DNA from: Halothiobacillus sp.
Lineage (GTDB): Bacteria; Pseudomonadota; Gammaproteobacteria; Halothiobacillales; Halothiobacillaceae
DNA length: 64,000 bases
NCBI GenBank assembly: GCA_016278265.1
Contig: JADQCE010000001.1
Coordinates: forward strand, 496,001 to 560,000
Reading direction: 5' to 3'
Part shown: piece by piece, positions 25,912 through 35,017 of the stretch
How positions within the stretch are numbered: position 1 is the first letter of the stretch
Layout: the number at the start of each line of letters is the position of its first letter
Translations under genes and position numbers: made by a program
The notes under the pieces: model-generated
Database searches by the model: none
Told to the model about the DNA's origin: nothing
What the model saw: only the letters and a program-made list of their open reading frames with translations

Positions 25912-27198
25912 TTAGAACACGGCGGTCAGCTGGACGGCAACACGTCCGTCGACACCTTCGAGGTGGGAATCCGGGCCGGCCGCGTCCGAGCTGAAGTCGC
26001 GGAAGGCATAGTTCAGCGTCGCGCGCGTCTTCTTGTTGAAGTGGTACTGCACGCCGGCCGTCCAGGTGTCGTAGGTCGCTTTGTTCGGCTGGTCGACGTT
26101 GCGCTCGTAGGTGTCGTAGCGCAGTTGCAGCTCGAACGGCGTGTTCGGGATGAAGTATGCACCCTCGACGTAGCCGCCGCGGGCCTTGTAGTCATTGAAC
26201 ATCGCTTTCGGGGCATGCTGACCTTGGAAGATCATGCCCTCGCCCTGCATGTACTCGGCGCTGAGTCGGAACGGGCGCTTGAGGTAGAACGCGCCGATGC
26301 CGTAACGGGTGCGATCCTGCTCCTGGCTCTTGTCGTAGGCGTTGGTTCGTGTGCCGTCCTGATACCAGCCGAACAGCTTCATGGTCGAGCGCCACGGGCC
26401 ACCGGCCTTGCCGTCGAACAGATAGGCCGACGACCAGTACAGGTAGAGGTCCTTGTTGCTGTCGTCGTCCAGTATTTGTACGCCGTTGCCGTTACCCAGC
26501 ATGGCCGCATAGCTGTGTTCCCACTTGCCGGTATCGAAGGAGTCGAATATCTGGATGCCGGTGTCGCGGTAGGCGCCGGCCGATTGGGAGAAGCCGTTCA
26601 TGTCCGCGCTGGGGGTGGTCTGCGGCGGGATGTTGCTGTCGCGGTCATCCGGGAAGCGCTCCAGCAGCAGCTGGTTGGTGACGCTGGTGTAGTTGATGTA
26701 GGGCAGGGCGATGATGCCCTGAAGGGCTTCCTCGGATCCCGGCGTCTTGAACAGCCCGGCGCGGATGCGTGCGCCCGGGATGTAGTTGAGTGTCACGCTC
26801 GCGTCGGTCAGATGGGGGGTGTAATCGCCGTAGCGGCCGCCGTTGGTGATGGCGTTGTTGCCGAACTCGGCCAGCAGGAAGTAGTTGACCTTGCCGTCGA
26901 GCGGGAAACCGGTGCCGCGGACCCCGATGCGGGCGCGCCTGATGTTGAAGGCAGACTGGTCGTCCAGTCCTGGACCGATAAGCTTCGGTGGGATGTAGGT
27001 ATCGCTGGGGTGCGCGTCGCTGAAATCTTGCTGGTATTCGGGCTGGATGAAACCCCAGACCTTGGCGCGCGGGGCATTGTCGGCCTTCTCGGTCCCCTGC
27101 AGCATCAGCCAGTTGGCCGCCTGGGCCGAATTGCCGACTCCGAGGCCGAGGCAGATGCCGAGCGCAGTCGCGCTGAGTCGCATGGTTTTCGTCTTCAT
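25912..27198 (-). CDS. Outer-membrane porin of the OprO/OprP (phosphate-selective porin) family
   Basis: This is a 428-residue protein with a clear signal peptide (MKTKTMRLSATALGICLGLGVGNSAQA). The mature part has beta-barrel alternation, 'FNIRRARIGVRGTGFPLDGKVNYFLLAEFG' and 'IPGARIRAGLFKTPGSEEALQG', typical of the OprO/P family, and ends in aromatic Phe (VQLTAVF). It lies ~107 bp downstream of the dsrE-like gene in the same direction, with a terminator only after the porin. The pair is therefore likely one operon driven by the ECF-type promoter at 27905-27931. Substrate is not certain; OprO/P relatives pass anions. Confidence 0.85.
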   Translation of the reverse strand: MKTKTMRLSATALGICLGLGVGNSAQAANWLMLQGTEKADNAPRAKVWGFIQPEYQQDFSDAHPSDTYIPPKLIGPGLDDQSAFNIRRARIGVRGTGFPLDGKVNYFLLAEFGNNAITNGGRYGDYTPHLTDASVTLNYIPGARIRAGLFKTPGSEEALQGIIALPYINYTSVTNQLLLERFPDDRDSNIPPQTTPSADMNGFSQSAGAYRDTGIQIFDSFDTGKWEHSYAAMLGNGNGVQILDDDSNKDLYLYWSSAYLFDGKAGGPWRSTMKLFGWYQDGTRTNAYDKSQEQDRTRYGIGAFYLKRPFRLSAEYMQGEGMIFQGQHAPKAMFNDYKARGGYVEGAYFIPNTPFELQLRYDTYERNVDQPNKATYDTWTAGVQYHFNKKTRATLNYAFRDFSSDAAGPDSHLEGVDGRVAVQLTAVF

Positions 27199-27305
27199 GG
27201 TTCTTTATCTCCTTGTGCTGGCGTTCCCGGGCGGTGGTGGTTCACCCAAGGGTCGGCCGTGGTGGTTCTCGTTGTGATTGCCGTTATTCTCGTTATCGGT
27301 GGTGC

Positions 27306-27803
27306 TTACGGCTTGGCGACGAAGTAGCCGGCCTGATTGAGCTGGATCAGCCGCACGATGCCGGCTGGAACGATGCGTGCGTTGGGGTTGAGTGCCGGTT
27401 CGTGACCGAGCTTCTTGCCCATGTTGGTGATGGTGTTCTCGCAAGCACTGAACCGGACGCCCTGGTCAGCGAGGATCGCAATCCGAGCCGCCTCCGCGTT
27501 GTCCTTGAACAGCAGGCGCAAGCCGGGGCCAAAGGCGACAACCTCGATATCGACCCGGTCAGGGCCATAAAACTTGAGCAGATTGCTGGCGACATTGAGT
27601 ACCAGCGTCTGCTTGAAGGGGTTGGGGTCGCTGATCTGCAGGACCACCCGGGCATCGGCGAACGGCTTTTCCTTGATTACCTGCTCGACGGGATCGGCGG
27701 GCGCGTTTGCTTGGGCGAAGCTCCCGACCATCAGGGCGGTCAGGATGAAGGGAGCGAGCAGCACGTGGCGCATCGTCCTCCCGGTGGTGTAGAAGCGTGT
27801 CAT
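27306..27803 (-). CDS. Periplasmic DsrE-family sulfur-relay-like protein
   Basis: This is a 165-residue protein from ATG 27803 (GAGGAG upstream). A second possible start is ATG 27770. The signal peptide is MRHVLLAPFILTALMVGSFAQANA, placing it in the periplasm. The DsrE fold is visible in 'ARVVLQISDPNPFKQTLVLNVASNLLKFYG', 'VDIEVVAFGPGLRLLF' and 'GVRFSACENTITNMG', with the conserved cysteine at ~121. Its C-terminus 'PAGIVRLIQLNQAGYFVAKP' is matched in pattern by the C-terminus of the divergent anti-sigma factor. DsrE proteins carry sulfane sulfur on such cysteines. The substrate here is unknown. Confidence 0.85.
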   Translation of the reverse strand: MTRFYTTGRTMRHVLLAPFILTALMVGSFAQANAPADPVEQVIKEKPFADARVVLQISDPNPFKQTLVLNVASNLLKFYGPDRVDIEVVAFGPGLRLLFKDNAEAARIAILADQGVRFSACENTITNMGKKLGHEPALNPNARIVPAGIVRLIQLNQAGYFVAKP

Positions 27804-27904
27804 GAGGGCTCCTCGAGTTGTTGTCGGTTGAATGCGAATGGCGAAAGACCCGGCCGCCGAGGACCAGGGGGAGATGACTTGCCTCGAAGGTCGGGCACAG
27901 GGGA

Positions 27905-27931
27905 AGACGAGTGGGATGTCGCGTTTATTCC
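27905..27931 (-). promoter_or_regulatory. Predicted ECF-sigma promoter of the dsrE-porin operon
   Basis: On the minus strand GGAATAAAC (27923-27931), nine bases, then CACTCGTCT (27905-27913). The same two 9-mers with the same spacing occur on the plus strand at 27979-28005. The layout matches ECF promoters (GGAA-type -35, CGTC-type -10). Confidence 0.75.
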
Positions 27932-27978
27932 AATTTCGTGAAGGTTTTTTGACCCTGTGATCCATTCGCTTGGTATAA

Positions 27979-28005
27979 GGAATAAACTGTCGTTCTCACT
28001 CGTCT
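27979..28005 (+). promoter_or_regulatory. Predicted ECF-sigma promoter of the sigma/anti-sigma operon
   Basis: GGAATAAAC (27979-27987), nine bases, CACTCGTCT (27997-28005), ~70 bp before the sigma factor start. It mirrors the promoter at 27905-27931, which implies autoregulation. Confidence 0.75.
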
Positions 28006-28075
28006 ACCCATGTGTAGGCGGAAGACTATTTTGACCGCCCGCCCCAATTGGGAAGGAGCGCGGAGAGAGGGAAAA

Positions 28076-28648
28076 ATGGAATTGATCAAAACGGCCTGCC
28101 GTGCACTGACCTTCGGTCACCGTCTGGAACGCGCACGGCCTCGGCTCTACCGCATCGCATATGCATGGACGCGGCACCCGGAGTTCGCGGACGACCTGAC
28201 CCAAGACGTCCTGTATCGGGCATTACAGAAGCGTCATCAGCTGCGGGACATGGAAGCGCTCGATGCCTGGCTGGTGCGCATCCTGCACGGTCGCTGGTGT
28301 GACGTGTTGCGCAAGCGCTACCCGGACGCGGAGCTTGACGACGTCGTCGACGATCCGGCGAACACCCCTGACCGGGTACACAGCAACAGCGAGCTGGTGC
28401 AAAACGTCCGCAACGCGGTGTCTTCGCTGCCGGTCGGTCAGCGCACCGTGCTGACGCTGGTCGACCTGGAGGGATTCTCGTACCAGACAGTCGCCGATCT
28501 GCTGGACTTGCCGATCGGCACCGTCATGAGCCGCCTGAGCCGGGCGCGGCGGCAGTTGAAGCATCTATTGGCCGACCTGGCCGAGAGCGAGCTGGGCATG
28601 GTCGACGCGCATGACAAGCCCCGGCGACACCTGCGGAGGGTGGTATGA
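28076..28648 (+). CDS. ECF-family RNA polymerase sigma factor
   Basis: This is a 190-residue protein from ATG 28076 (AGAGGG upstream). Sigma region 2 is at ~22-85 (RPRLYRIAYAWTRHPEFADDLTQDVLYRAL, LDAWLVRILHGRWCDVLRKR). Region 4 is at ~108-165 (VSSLPVGQRTVLTLVDLEGFSYQTVADLLDLPIGTVMSRLSRARRQL). No extra domains are present. It overlaps the downstream anti-sigma gene by 4 bp. The matching promoters before its own gene and the dsrE operon are its likely targets. Confidence 0.93.
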   Translation: MELIKTACRALTFGHRLERARPRLYRIAYAWTRHPEFADDLTQDVLYRALQKRHQLRDMEALDAWLVRILHGRWCDVLRKRYPDAELDDVVDDPANTPDRVHSNSELVQNVRNAVSSLPVGQRTVLTLVDLEGFSYQTVADLLDLPIGTVMSRLSRARRQLKHLLADLAESELGMVDAHDKPRRHLRRVV

Positions 28649-29394
28649 GCGATTCTGACTTGCACGACGACGATCGGGACGGTGTGTCGGAGGCGGATCT
28701 TCACGCCTTCGTCGACAACCAGCTCGACGCCGAGGACCGTCGGCGCGTGCGCCGGGCCATTCGCCGGCATCCGGAGCTGGCCCAGGAGGTCTGCGATCTG
28801 GATCAGATGAAGGACTGGGTGCAGCAGGCCTATGCCGCGCCGCCGCTCGCACCGGATCGTCGCGCGGCTCGGGCACGTCCGGTTGGCTGGCGTCGGGCGT
28901 TGGCGGCCAGCCTGCTGATGATCGCCGGTGGGGCGTTCGGTTGGTTCGCCAGTTCGAGCCTTGCTAACTCGCCGGGAGGGGGGGGCGGTGTTGCCGAGGC
29001 AACTGCTGCGTTGAATGATCAGGCGAAGAAGCAGGCCACCCGGATCATCCTTCACGTGGGTTCTTCGGACCGCAAGACCTTCGATCAGGCGCTCGATACA
29101 GCGGAAAGTTTGCTCGCCAACGCCGACAACAACCCCAATTTTCACCTGCAGGTCCTGGCCAATGCGGGAGGAGTGAATCTCGTGCGTCAGAATGTGACCC
29201 CGCACGCCCAGCGGATCGCTGCCATGTTGCGGGATCACCCCAATCTGGAATTCACCGCGTGTGGTCAAAGTCTCGCGAGGCTGCAGCGAGGCGGGAAGGA
29301 TGTCACCGTTCTGCCAAACGTGGAGGTCGTTGATACGGCTGTAAGTGAGGTAGTGCGTCGCATGCAACACGGCTGGACTTATATCCGGATTTGA
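28645..29394 (+). CDS. Transmembrane anti-sigma factor with periplasmic DsrE-like sensor domain
   Basis: This is a 249-residue protein in three parts. Residues ~15-65 look like a cytoplasmic anti-sigma domain (SEADLHAFVDNQLDAEDRRRVRRAI) without the zinc HxxxCxxC. Residues ~84-104 are a single membrane helix (RALAASLLMIAGGAFGWFAS), then a glycine-rich linker. Residues ~131-249 form a DsrE-like domain ('KQATRIILHVGSSDRKTFDQALDTAESLL', 'LEFTACGQSLARL', 'VVDTAVSEVVRRMQHGWTYI') with a cysteine at ~206 aligned with that of the neighbouring DsrE protein. It should hold the sigma factor at the membrane until a periplasmic sulfur-related signal is sensed. The signal is inferred. Confidence 0.85.
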   Translation: MSDSDLHDDDRDGVSEADLHAFVDNQLDAEDRRRVRRAIRRHPELAQEVCDLDQMKDWVQQAYAAPPLAPDRRAARARPVGWRRALAASLLMIAGGAFGWFASSSLANSPGGGGGVAEATAALNDQAKKQATRIILHVGSSDRKTFDQALDTAESLLANADNNPNFHLQVLANAGGVNLVRQNVTPHAQRIAAMLRDHPNLEFTACGQSLARLQRGGKDVTVLPNVEVVDTAVSEVVRRMQHGWTYIRI

Positions 29395-29424
29395 TCGTTA
29401 TGGTCTTGGCTGCACACCGAAGCC

Positions 29425-30524
29425 GGACACACGGATCAAGGCGATAGCCGGTTTGAGATTGTTGTTGCCGGAACTCCTCCGGCGAAAGCATGGGCCCCTT
29501 GTGGGGGTGTATGCGGTTGTAATCGGTAAACGGTCCGCGCAGACGGTAAAGCCAAGTGATTTCCGCAAACGCCCTCGTCTGGTTGGCGATGTATGGGCTG
29601 CCATTGTCTGCGAGCCACTGGATCGGTCGAGGCCGCTGATCGACTGGACCCAACCGGTACTCGATTCTTTCGATCATGAGATTCTGGATGTCGTCGGCCC
29701 TCATGCCGGCCGTGGTGGCGACTAGCGCATTGCGTCTCGATCGCAGTCGTCGAGTCTGAAGGCGGCTCGAAGCGCCGCTCCATTCCAGTATCGGATTTCG
29801 ACGGCGTTGGAGCACCAGCGCATGTCCGACTTCAGGGTGATCATCTCGCCGTCGTGCGTACTGTCAGGGGCGTTCCGTGTACCGGGCCGGAAGCAAGCCG
29901 TCTTGCTTCATGATCCGGTAGATTCGCTTGGGATTGAGCCGTCACCCATTGAGCGCCAGATCACGGTTCAGATGAGCCGTGATGCGCCGGTAGCCGTTGG
30001 TGGGTCGCTCACCGCACAAACCCCGGATGCGGGGCAGCAGGCTGTCATCGTCATCCCGCCGATAGCGAACCGGGCGCCCGGCCTGGCGGCCTGCCAGTCG
30101 ATCAATCAGGTTGGGGCGAGCGACCTTCGGTGTCCTCGCCACCGTCTTCACCGGAAATCGTCCGGTGGCAGCAACGGCGTGTGCGAGATCCACTTTTTGA
30201 CTGAGCCACCTCGAGGGCTTCCCGGAGGATCTCCGTCTCCATCGTCTTGCGTCCACGCATGCGCTCAAGCTCACGAACCTGCTTTCGGAGCGCCTTGATC
30301 TCGGCGGCACTGACCACCGACTACCCGGCGGAAACCGCCGTCATGCCGCCTTCTTTAATCAGCCGTCTCCAACGAAACAAGAGACTCGGGGATATGCCAT
30401 GTCGACGGGCGACAAGCGATACCGACATGCCGGGCTGATCACACAGGGCGCATATCTGCGCCTTCTCGTTCGGCGAGTACCGCCGCCGTCACTGGACGCC
30501 CGTGACCACTTCGATTCCCTCCAC
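29425..30524 (-). mobile_element. Decayed IS3-family (IS2-group) insertion sequence
   Basis: OrfA starts at GTG 30524 after AAGGAG but meets an in-frame TGA at 30489-30491. It continues with 'RRRYSPNEKAQI', 'PGMSVSLVARRHGISPSLLFRWRR' and the leucine zipper 'IKALRKQVRELERMRGRKTMETEIL'. OrfB pieces follow in shifted frames: 'PTNGYRRITAHLNRDLAL', 'MRWCSNAVEIRYWNG', 'PIQWLADNGSPYIANQTRAFAEI', then 'DYNRIHPHKGPMLSPEEFRQQ'. Between the last two, about 40 codons of the transposase catalytic end are deleted. No functional transposase can be made. Confidence 0.85.
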
Positions 30525-30752
30525 CTTGGATACTCCTTTGCATCAGGGCTATGCCTATGCCCTGACGTCAGCTACGAGGTGTTCGGTCGAAATGGGGCAG
30601 TACAGTTTTTGAAGGCCTATGGTTACTGCTTGATTCATTCTGACGAATTCGGGCAGCGTTTCACGCCAAAACGCGATAAATCCAAAAAACTGGGGTAGTC
30701 CGGGGACGGCCACGAGAGTAAGGCTTCGAACAAAAACTTGGGCCTAGAACGG

Positions 30753-30780
30753 AAAACGGCGGCCTGATGGCCGCCGTTTT
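30753..30780 (-). terminator. Terminator after the TonB receptor gene
   Basis: A perfect 12-bp stem (AAAACGGCGGCC and complement, TGAT loop) ends in TTTT on both strands, 25 bp past the receptor stop. It is likely bidirectional. Confidence 0.85.
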
Positions 30781-30804
30781 CGTATCGGAGCATTGCGAAA
30801 TGCA

Positions 30805-32904
30805 TCAGAAATCCAGACGTGCCTCGAGCATGTAGGCGCGGCCGGGCATTGGGATGCGTCCGACCGGGCTGACGTCTGTGCCGCGGAAATAAGCGTCGGC
30901 GTCCAGAAGGTTGTTGACGGCCAGTCCAATATTCAGGTTGGTATCTGGACCTACCCGGACGTCGTAGCCGACACGGGCATTGACGAAGGTGTAACCCGGC
31001 AACTCGCCCGCGTCTCCGTTTGCGGTCTCGTTGTCCGTATTCGCGGTGTCGCTGTAGCTGCTCGAAACCCGATCGACGCTGAGGTTCGCCGTCCACGGGT
31101 TGGCGTCGTAACGAACCTGGGCACCCACTTGATGGCGAGGTGCGTTCGGTAAATCGTTCCCAGCATATTCGCCGCTCAGTTGCTCGGTATCGAGATGGGT
31201 GTAGCTGAGCGCGAAAGCGAGCTGCTCGGTAGCCTGCCAGTCGAGTCCAAGCTCGACACCTGAATGCCGCGTTTCACCGAGGTTGACGAAGCGATCATTC
31301 GCTTTATCAAACTGGATTTGGTCTTCGTAGTCGATGCGGAACAACGTCGCCGACGTACTCACACTAGGGGTCACGTCCAGCCGGCCGCCAAGTTCATAGT
31401 TCCAGGCCGTCTCGTTGGCGACATCGCCATCGCGAGTGGCTTGGGCAATCTGTACCGGCACCAGAGATTTTTGCGCATCCGCAAACAGGAAAAGGCTTTC
31501 GGTCGCTTGTAGCCCGACAGTCAGGCCCGGAAGCAATTCGCTCGTGTCGTTGCTGGAGGTCGATCCGTCGAGTGTGTCCGTGAAGTCCATGCGCACGTCT
31601 TCGTAGCGCAGTCCCGGCGTGATTTCCAGCCGATTGTTCAACAGGCTCATCGTGTCGCTGACATAGAACGCGATCGCGTCAGTGGTCAGATCCCATTGGC
31701 GGACTTCGTTGTAATCCCCTGTTGCCAATTCCTCGCGATTGACATCGAAATCAACCTCTTCGCTTACGTAGCGCGTGCCCAGCGTCAGTGTATGGATCCC
31801 CTTGCGAATGGTCAGGCGCGGCTCCGTACCCCATACGGTAAACAGGCGAGGTGAGTCGGCGACGTGGGAAGATTCGGCCTCTGGGTCTGCCCAGTGCCCG
31901 CCGCTAACTAGATCCTGGCCGAAGAAGAATGTGCGGTCAGCTTTATGAGCGAAGTTTCGCCAGGTGAATTCCACGTCGTTACTGGGACGAAATGTCCAAC
32001 CCAGGGTGCCGCGCACCATGTCGGCATCGTAAGCATCATGGGGACGCTGAGACTGCGTACGGTCACGCTCGTACGCTTGAGGGCTGAGTGCCCCGGGCAG
32101 TTCGGCATCGACATCGTAATATTGGACGCTTCCGTTCAGGGTGTTGCGATCGTTCAACCAGTATTCGGCATCCAGTTGGAAATTCCGGACGTCGGTATCG
32201 GAATGTTCCCGGAAGCCTTCGCCACCTTGCACGTTGGCCTGGAATTGCAGGCCCAGTTTGTCGTTAACGAAGCCACCAACCCGATAATAGGTGTCGTGGA
32301 AGACGTGGCCGGTCTCCTCGGCGACCGTGATCCGTTCCGATATCGTCTGTTCCACCTCGCTCGGAATGGGCTTGCTCATGAAATTGATCACGCCGCCGAC
32401 GTTGTTGGGGCCATAGTGGATGGCCGCGCCACCACGGACGACATCGATCGTGTCAATGTTTTGCATCGTGACCGGGAACAATGAGGAGCTGACGTTGCTA
32501 TAGGGGCCGATGGCGAGCGGGTATCCGTCCAGAAGCATCATCAGACGCTCGCTTCGCAGCGGGTTGAGTCCGCGCAGGCTGATGTTCGGCAGTATGCCCG
32601 TGCCGGTTTCGTCGAGAACTTGAACGCTAGGTACCGAACGCAGAGCATCCTCGATGTTCAAGGCGCCGCTATCCTGAAGCTGCTCGTTTTCGATCACGGT
32701 TCGGGACCCGGGATATGTCTTGACCTCTTCTTCCGTGGGATTGCCCAGCCAATTGCCCTCAATGACTAGCGTGCCTAACTCGGTTGACCCCTGAGCATAG
32801 GCGCCGGTGTTTATCAAGGCGGAAGCGAGGCCAATGACTGCAACACTTGCCGTTTTTCGGGAGTGACCGACAAGGGCCGTCAGTGGGGAAGGAATCGTTA
32901 TCAT
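30805..32904 (-). CDS. TonB-dependent siderophore receptor (PvuA-like)
   Basis: The start ATG 32904 gives a 699-residue protein with a signal peptide (TASVAVIGLASALINTGAYAQ). A plug domain follows ('GSRTVIENEQLQDSGALNIEDALRSVPSV', 'LRGLNPLRSERLMMLLDGYPLA', 'IDVVRGGAAIHYGPNNVGGVINF'). A 22-strand barrel ends in EARLDF. It belongs to the FecA-type group, which imports ferric citrate-like hydroxycarboxylate siderophores, matching the vibrioferrin-like locus around it. It has its own Fur-like site at 32929-32947 and a downstream terminator, so it can be transcribed separately from the importer genes. Confidence 0.85.
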   Translation of the reverse strand: MITIPSPLTALVGHSRKTASVAVIGLASALINTGAYAQGSTELGTLVIEGNWLGNPTEEEVKTYPGSRTVIENEQLQDSGALNIEDALRSVPSVQVLDETGTGILPNISLRGLNPLRSERLMMLLDGYPLAIGPYSNVSSSLFPVTMQNIDTIDVVRGGAAIHYGPNNVGGVINFMSKPIPSEVEQTISERITVAEETGHVFHDTYYRVGGFVNDKLGLQFQANVQGGEGFREHSDTDVRNFQLDAEYWLNDRNTLNGSVQYYDVDAELPGALSPQAYERDRTQSQRPHDAYDADMVRGTLGWTFRPSNDVEFTWRNFAHKADRTFFFGQDLVSGGHWADPEAESSHVADSPRLFTVWGTEPRLTIRKGIHTLTLGTRYVSEEVDFDVNREELATGDYNEVRQWDLTTDAIAFYVSDTMSLLNNRLEITPGLRYEDVRMDFTDTLDGSTSSNDTSELLPGLTVGLQATESLFLFADAQKSLVPVQIAQATRDGDVANETAWNYELGGRLDVTPSVSTSATLFRIDYEDQIQFDKANDRFVNLGETRHSGVELGLDWQATEQLAFALSYTHLDTEQLSGEYAGNDLPNAPRHQVGAQVRYDANPWTANLSVDRVSSSYSDTANTDNETANGDAGELPGYTFVNARVGYDVRVGPDTNLNIGLAVNNLLDADAYFRGTDVSPVGRIPMPGRAYMLEARLDF

Positions 32905-32928
32905 GGCATGGTCCTTGTTGATAGCGTG

Positions 32929-32947
32929 AATGAGAATCGGTCGCAAT
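32929..32947. promoter_or_regulatory. Possible Fur box upstream of the receptor gene
   Basis: AATGAGAATC (32929-32938) is followed by a weaker second half. The same 10-mer occurs in the site before pvsA. It lies ~25-45 bp before the start codon. Confidence 0.45.
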
Positions 32948-33007
32948 CGTACATGCATCTAATTCCCAAGCGCAACCCTTGGAACGCGCCACGGGGTTTC
33001 TCGGGCG

Positions 33008-33916
33008 CTAGACCGGTGGCCCGTTGATTGACGACGTGGCGATGAAGTAAGGGGAGGGTGAGTCGTGAGCACCCCGATCGGGCAGGGCATCGTCATTGAC
33101 GATGCGCGCTCGGATTCGGAAGACATCAGCGAGGAGTCGTTCGGTTAGCACGTCGGTCGGTGATCCCGCCTGCACGAGTGCGCCGGCATTCATCGCGACC
33201 AGTCTGTGCCCAATCCAAGCCGCCTGATTGAGGTCGTGGAGCGACATGATCACGGTGAGTCCCTGATCACGGTTTAGCGCCTTCAACAACTCCAGAATCT
33301 CAAATTGGTGTCCGAGATCCAGGTACGTGGTGGGTTCATCCAAGATCAATAGGTCGGCTTGTTGCGCGAGGCAGAGGGCGATCCATGCGCGTTGACGCTC
33401 GCCGCCAGACAGCGCCGACAGGGGGCGGTGCTCGTAGCCGGCGAGCCCGGTGACCCGAATCGCCCAGCGCACCTGGTCATGGTCTTGTTCGCCCGGCGCG
33501 CCGAAGAGCCGTTGGTGAGGAAAGCGGCCAAACCGCACAAGTTGCTCAACACTAAGCCCCTCGGGGCCCTGAGGATGTTGAGGGAGCATGGCAAGGCGTC
33601 GCGCCAGCCGGCGACGTGGCCAACTCGTAACCGGTTTCCCATCGAGGAGCATGTCTCCGCTCTGAGGGGGGATGAGCCCGGCCAGGGCGCGCAACAAGGT
33701 GCTTTTCCCGCATCCGTTGGGGCCAACCAAGCAGTGGATTCTGGCCGGTTCGAAATCCAGTGTTAGGTCGGGGATGATGACCTTGTCGGCATATCCCAAC
33801 CGCAGGTTTCGGGCAGTGAGCAGCGGCGGTTTGGCGTCCACGTCTTCAACCTGCCCATTGGCGTGGCCACGGGAAGGGCGGCGTGGTTTTGGAAGAAAAG
33901 GTATGCGGAGCGTCAT
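33008..33916 (-). CDS. pvuE: Iron-siderophore ABC transporter ATPase (PvuE/FecE-like)
   Basis: This is a 302-residue protein. Walker A is GPNGCGKST at ~65-73, signature LSGGERQR at ~168, Walker B LLILDEPT at ~189, and the H-loop lies in SLHDLNQAA. A basic ~30-residue N-terminal extension precedes the usual start. It powers import of ferric siderophore through the two permeases encoded just upstream. The symbol is given by locus similarity to the vibrioferrin uptake genes. Confidence 0.85.
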   Translation of the reverse strand: MTLRIPFLPKPRRPSRGHANGQVEDVDAKPPLLTARNLRLGYADKVIIPDLTLDFEPARIHCLVGPNGCGKSTLLRALAGLIPPQSGDMLLDGKPVTSWPRRRLARRLAMLPQHPQGPEGLSVEQLVRFGRFPHQRLFGAPGEQDHDQVRWAIRVTGLAGYEHRPLSALSGGERQRAWIALCLAQQADLLILDEPTTYLDLGHQFEILELLKALNRDQGLTVIMSLHDLNQAAWIGHRLVAMNAGALVQAGSPTDVLTERLLADVFRIRARIVNDDALPDRGAHDSPSPYFIATSSINGPPV

Positions 33917-33919
33917 CTT

Positions 33920-35017
33920 TTAACGCCTCCTGGCCAGCAGAGCGAGAAAAAAAGGGACGCCGAGCAGCGAGGTGACCACCCCGATCGGGAGTTCGGCAGG
34001 CACCAAAACGAGACGGCCGGTCAGATCGGCGGCGAGCACCAACAGGGCACCCAGCAGTGGGCTGACAATGAGCTGATGCTTGATATCGGGCCCGACCATA
34101 AGTCGTGCGATGTGCGCGACGATTAAGCCGACGAAACCGACGGGGCCAACAATGCCGACGGCACTGGCGGCGAACAGCACCGCGATTAGTAGCAGGGCGA
34201 AACGTGAACGCTCGACTCGGAGTCCACGGGTGGCGGCGACCTCGTCGCCTAATTGCAAGAGATTTGCTCCGCGAAGTAACAGAGGCAGAAGGCAAAGGCC
34301 GACCACCGTCCAGGGCAGAAGGGCCGAGAGGTGCGCCCAGTCTCGGCCATAAAGGCTTCCCGACAGCCACGCTAACGCTGTTTCGGTACTGGCCTGTGCC
34401 CAGCCCGCCAGAATCCCGGTTGTCAGGGCACTGAGCAACCCGGCGACGGCAATCCCGCTGAGGACCAATCTGACCGGGGTTGACCCACCATTCCAACTTA
34501 GCCGGTAGACCACGGCGGCCGCGACGATACCGCCGCCGCAAGCTATCAAGGGCAGCCAATCGAGACTTAATGCCGCACGCAGATAAGGATTGGCATCACC
34601 AGCAAGGCGCTCGGCGACCGCGAAGGCGAGCACTGCCGCGAGGCCCGCGCCGGCGTTGATGCCGATCACTCCGGAATCGGCCAGAGGATTGCGCAGGACC
34701 GCCTGCAATAGCGATCCGGCGATGGCGAAGTGGGCTCCGATCAGGGCACCCACCAAAAGGCGTGGTAAACGCAGGTTCCAGATGATTTCCTCGGCAACCG
34801 GATCGTCGATTGCCGATGCCGAGTCTCCGTGCCCGATCATTGCAAACCAGACCCGCTCGGGAGACAGGGTAACCGCACCAAACAGGAGATTCGCGATCGC
34901 TGACACGCAAACCAGGCCCAGCAGGAAAATGGCTCCCACCCGCAACCGGTATTGCATGGTTGAGCGTTGGGCCAGATGGCCCCATACAGATGAAGCTGCG
35001 TGAAAGAGGCGAGTCAC
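33920..35017 (-). CDS. pvuD: Iron-siderophore ABC permease (FecCD family, PvuD-like)
   Basis: GTG 35017 overlaps the upstream permease stop (GTGA) and gives 365 residues. An ATG 20 codons later gives a more typical length. FecCD hallmarks are 'RLPRLLVGALIGAHFAIAGSLLQAVLRNPLADSGVIGINAGAGL', 'GLCLLPLLLRGANLLQLGDEVA' and 'GPVGFVGLIVAHIARLMVG', with about ten membrane helices. It pairs with the homologous permease at 35014-36045. Confidence 0.85.
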   Translation of the reverse strand: MTRLFHAASSVWGHLAQRSTMQYRLRVGAIFLLGLVCVSAIANLLFGAVTLSPERVWFAMIGHGDSASAIDDPVAEEIIWNLRLPRLLVGALIGAHFAIAGSLLQAVLRNPLADSGVIGINAGAGLAAVLAFAVAERLAGDANPYLRAALSLDWLPLIACGGGIVAAAVVYRLSWNGGSTPVRLVLSGIAVAGLLSALTTGILAGWAQASTETALAWLSGSLYGRDWAHLSALLPWTVVGLCLLPLLLRGANLLQLGDEVAATRGLRVERSRFALLLIAVLFAASAVGIVGPVGFVGLIVAHIARLMVGPDIKHQLIVSPLLGALLVLAADLTGRLVLVPAELPIGVVTSLLGVPFFLALLARRR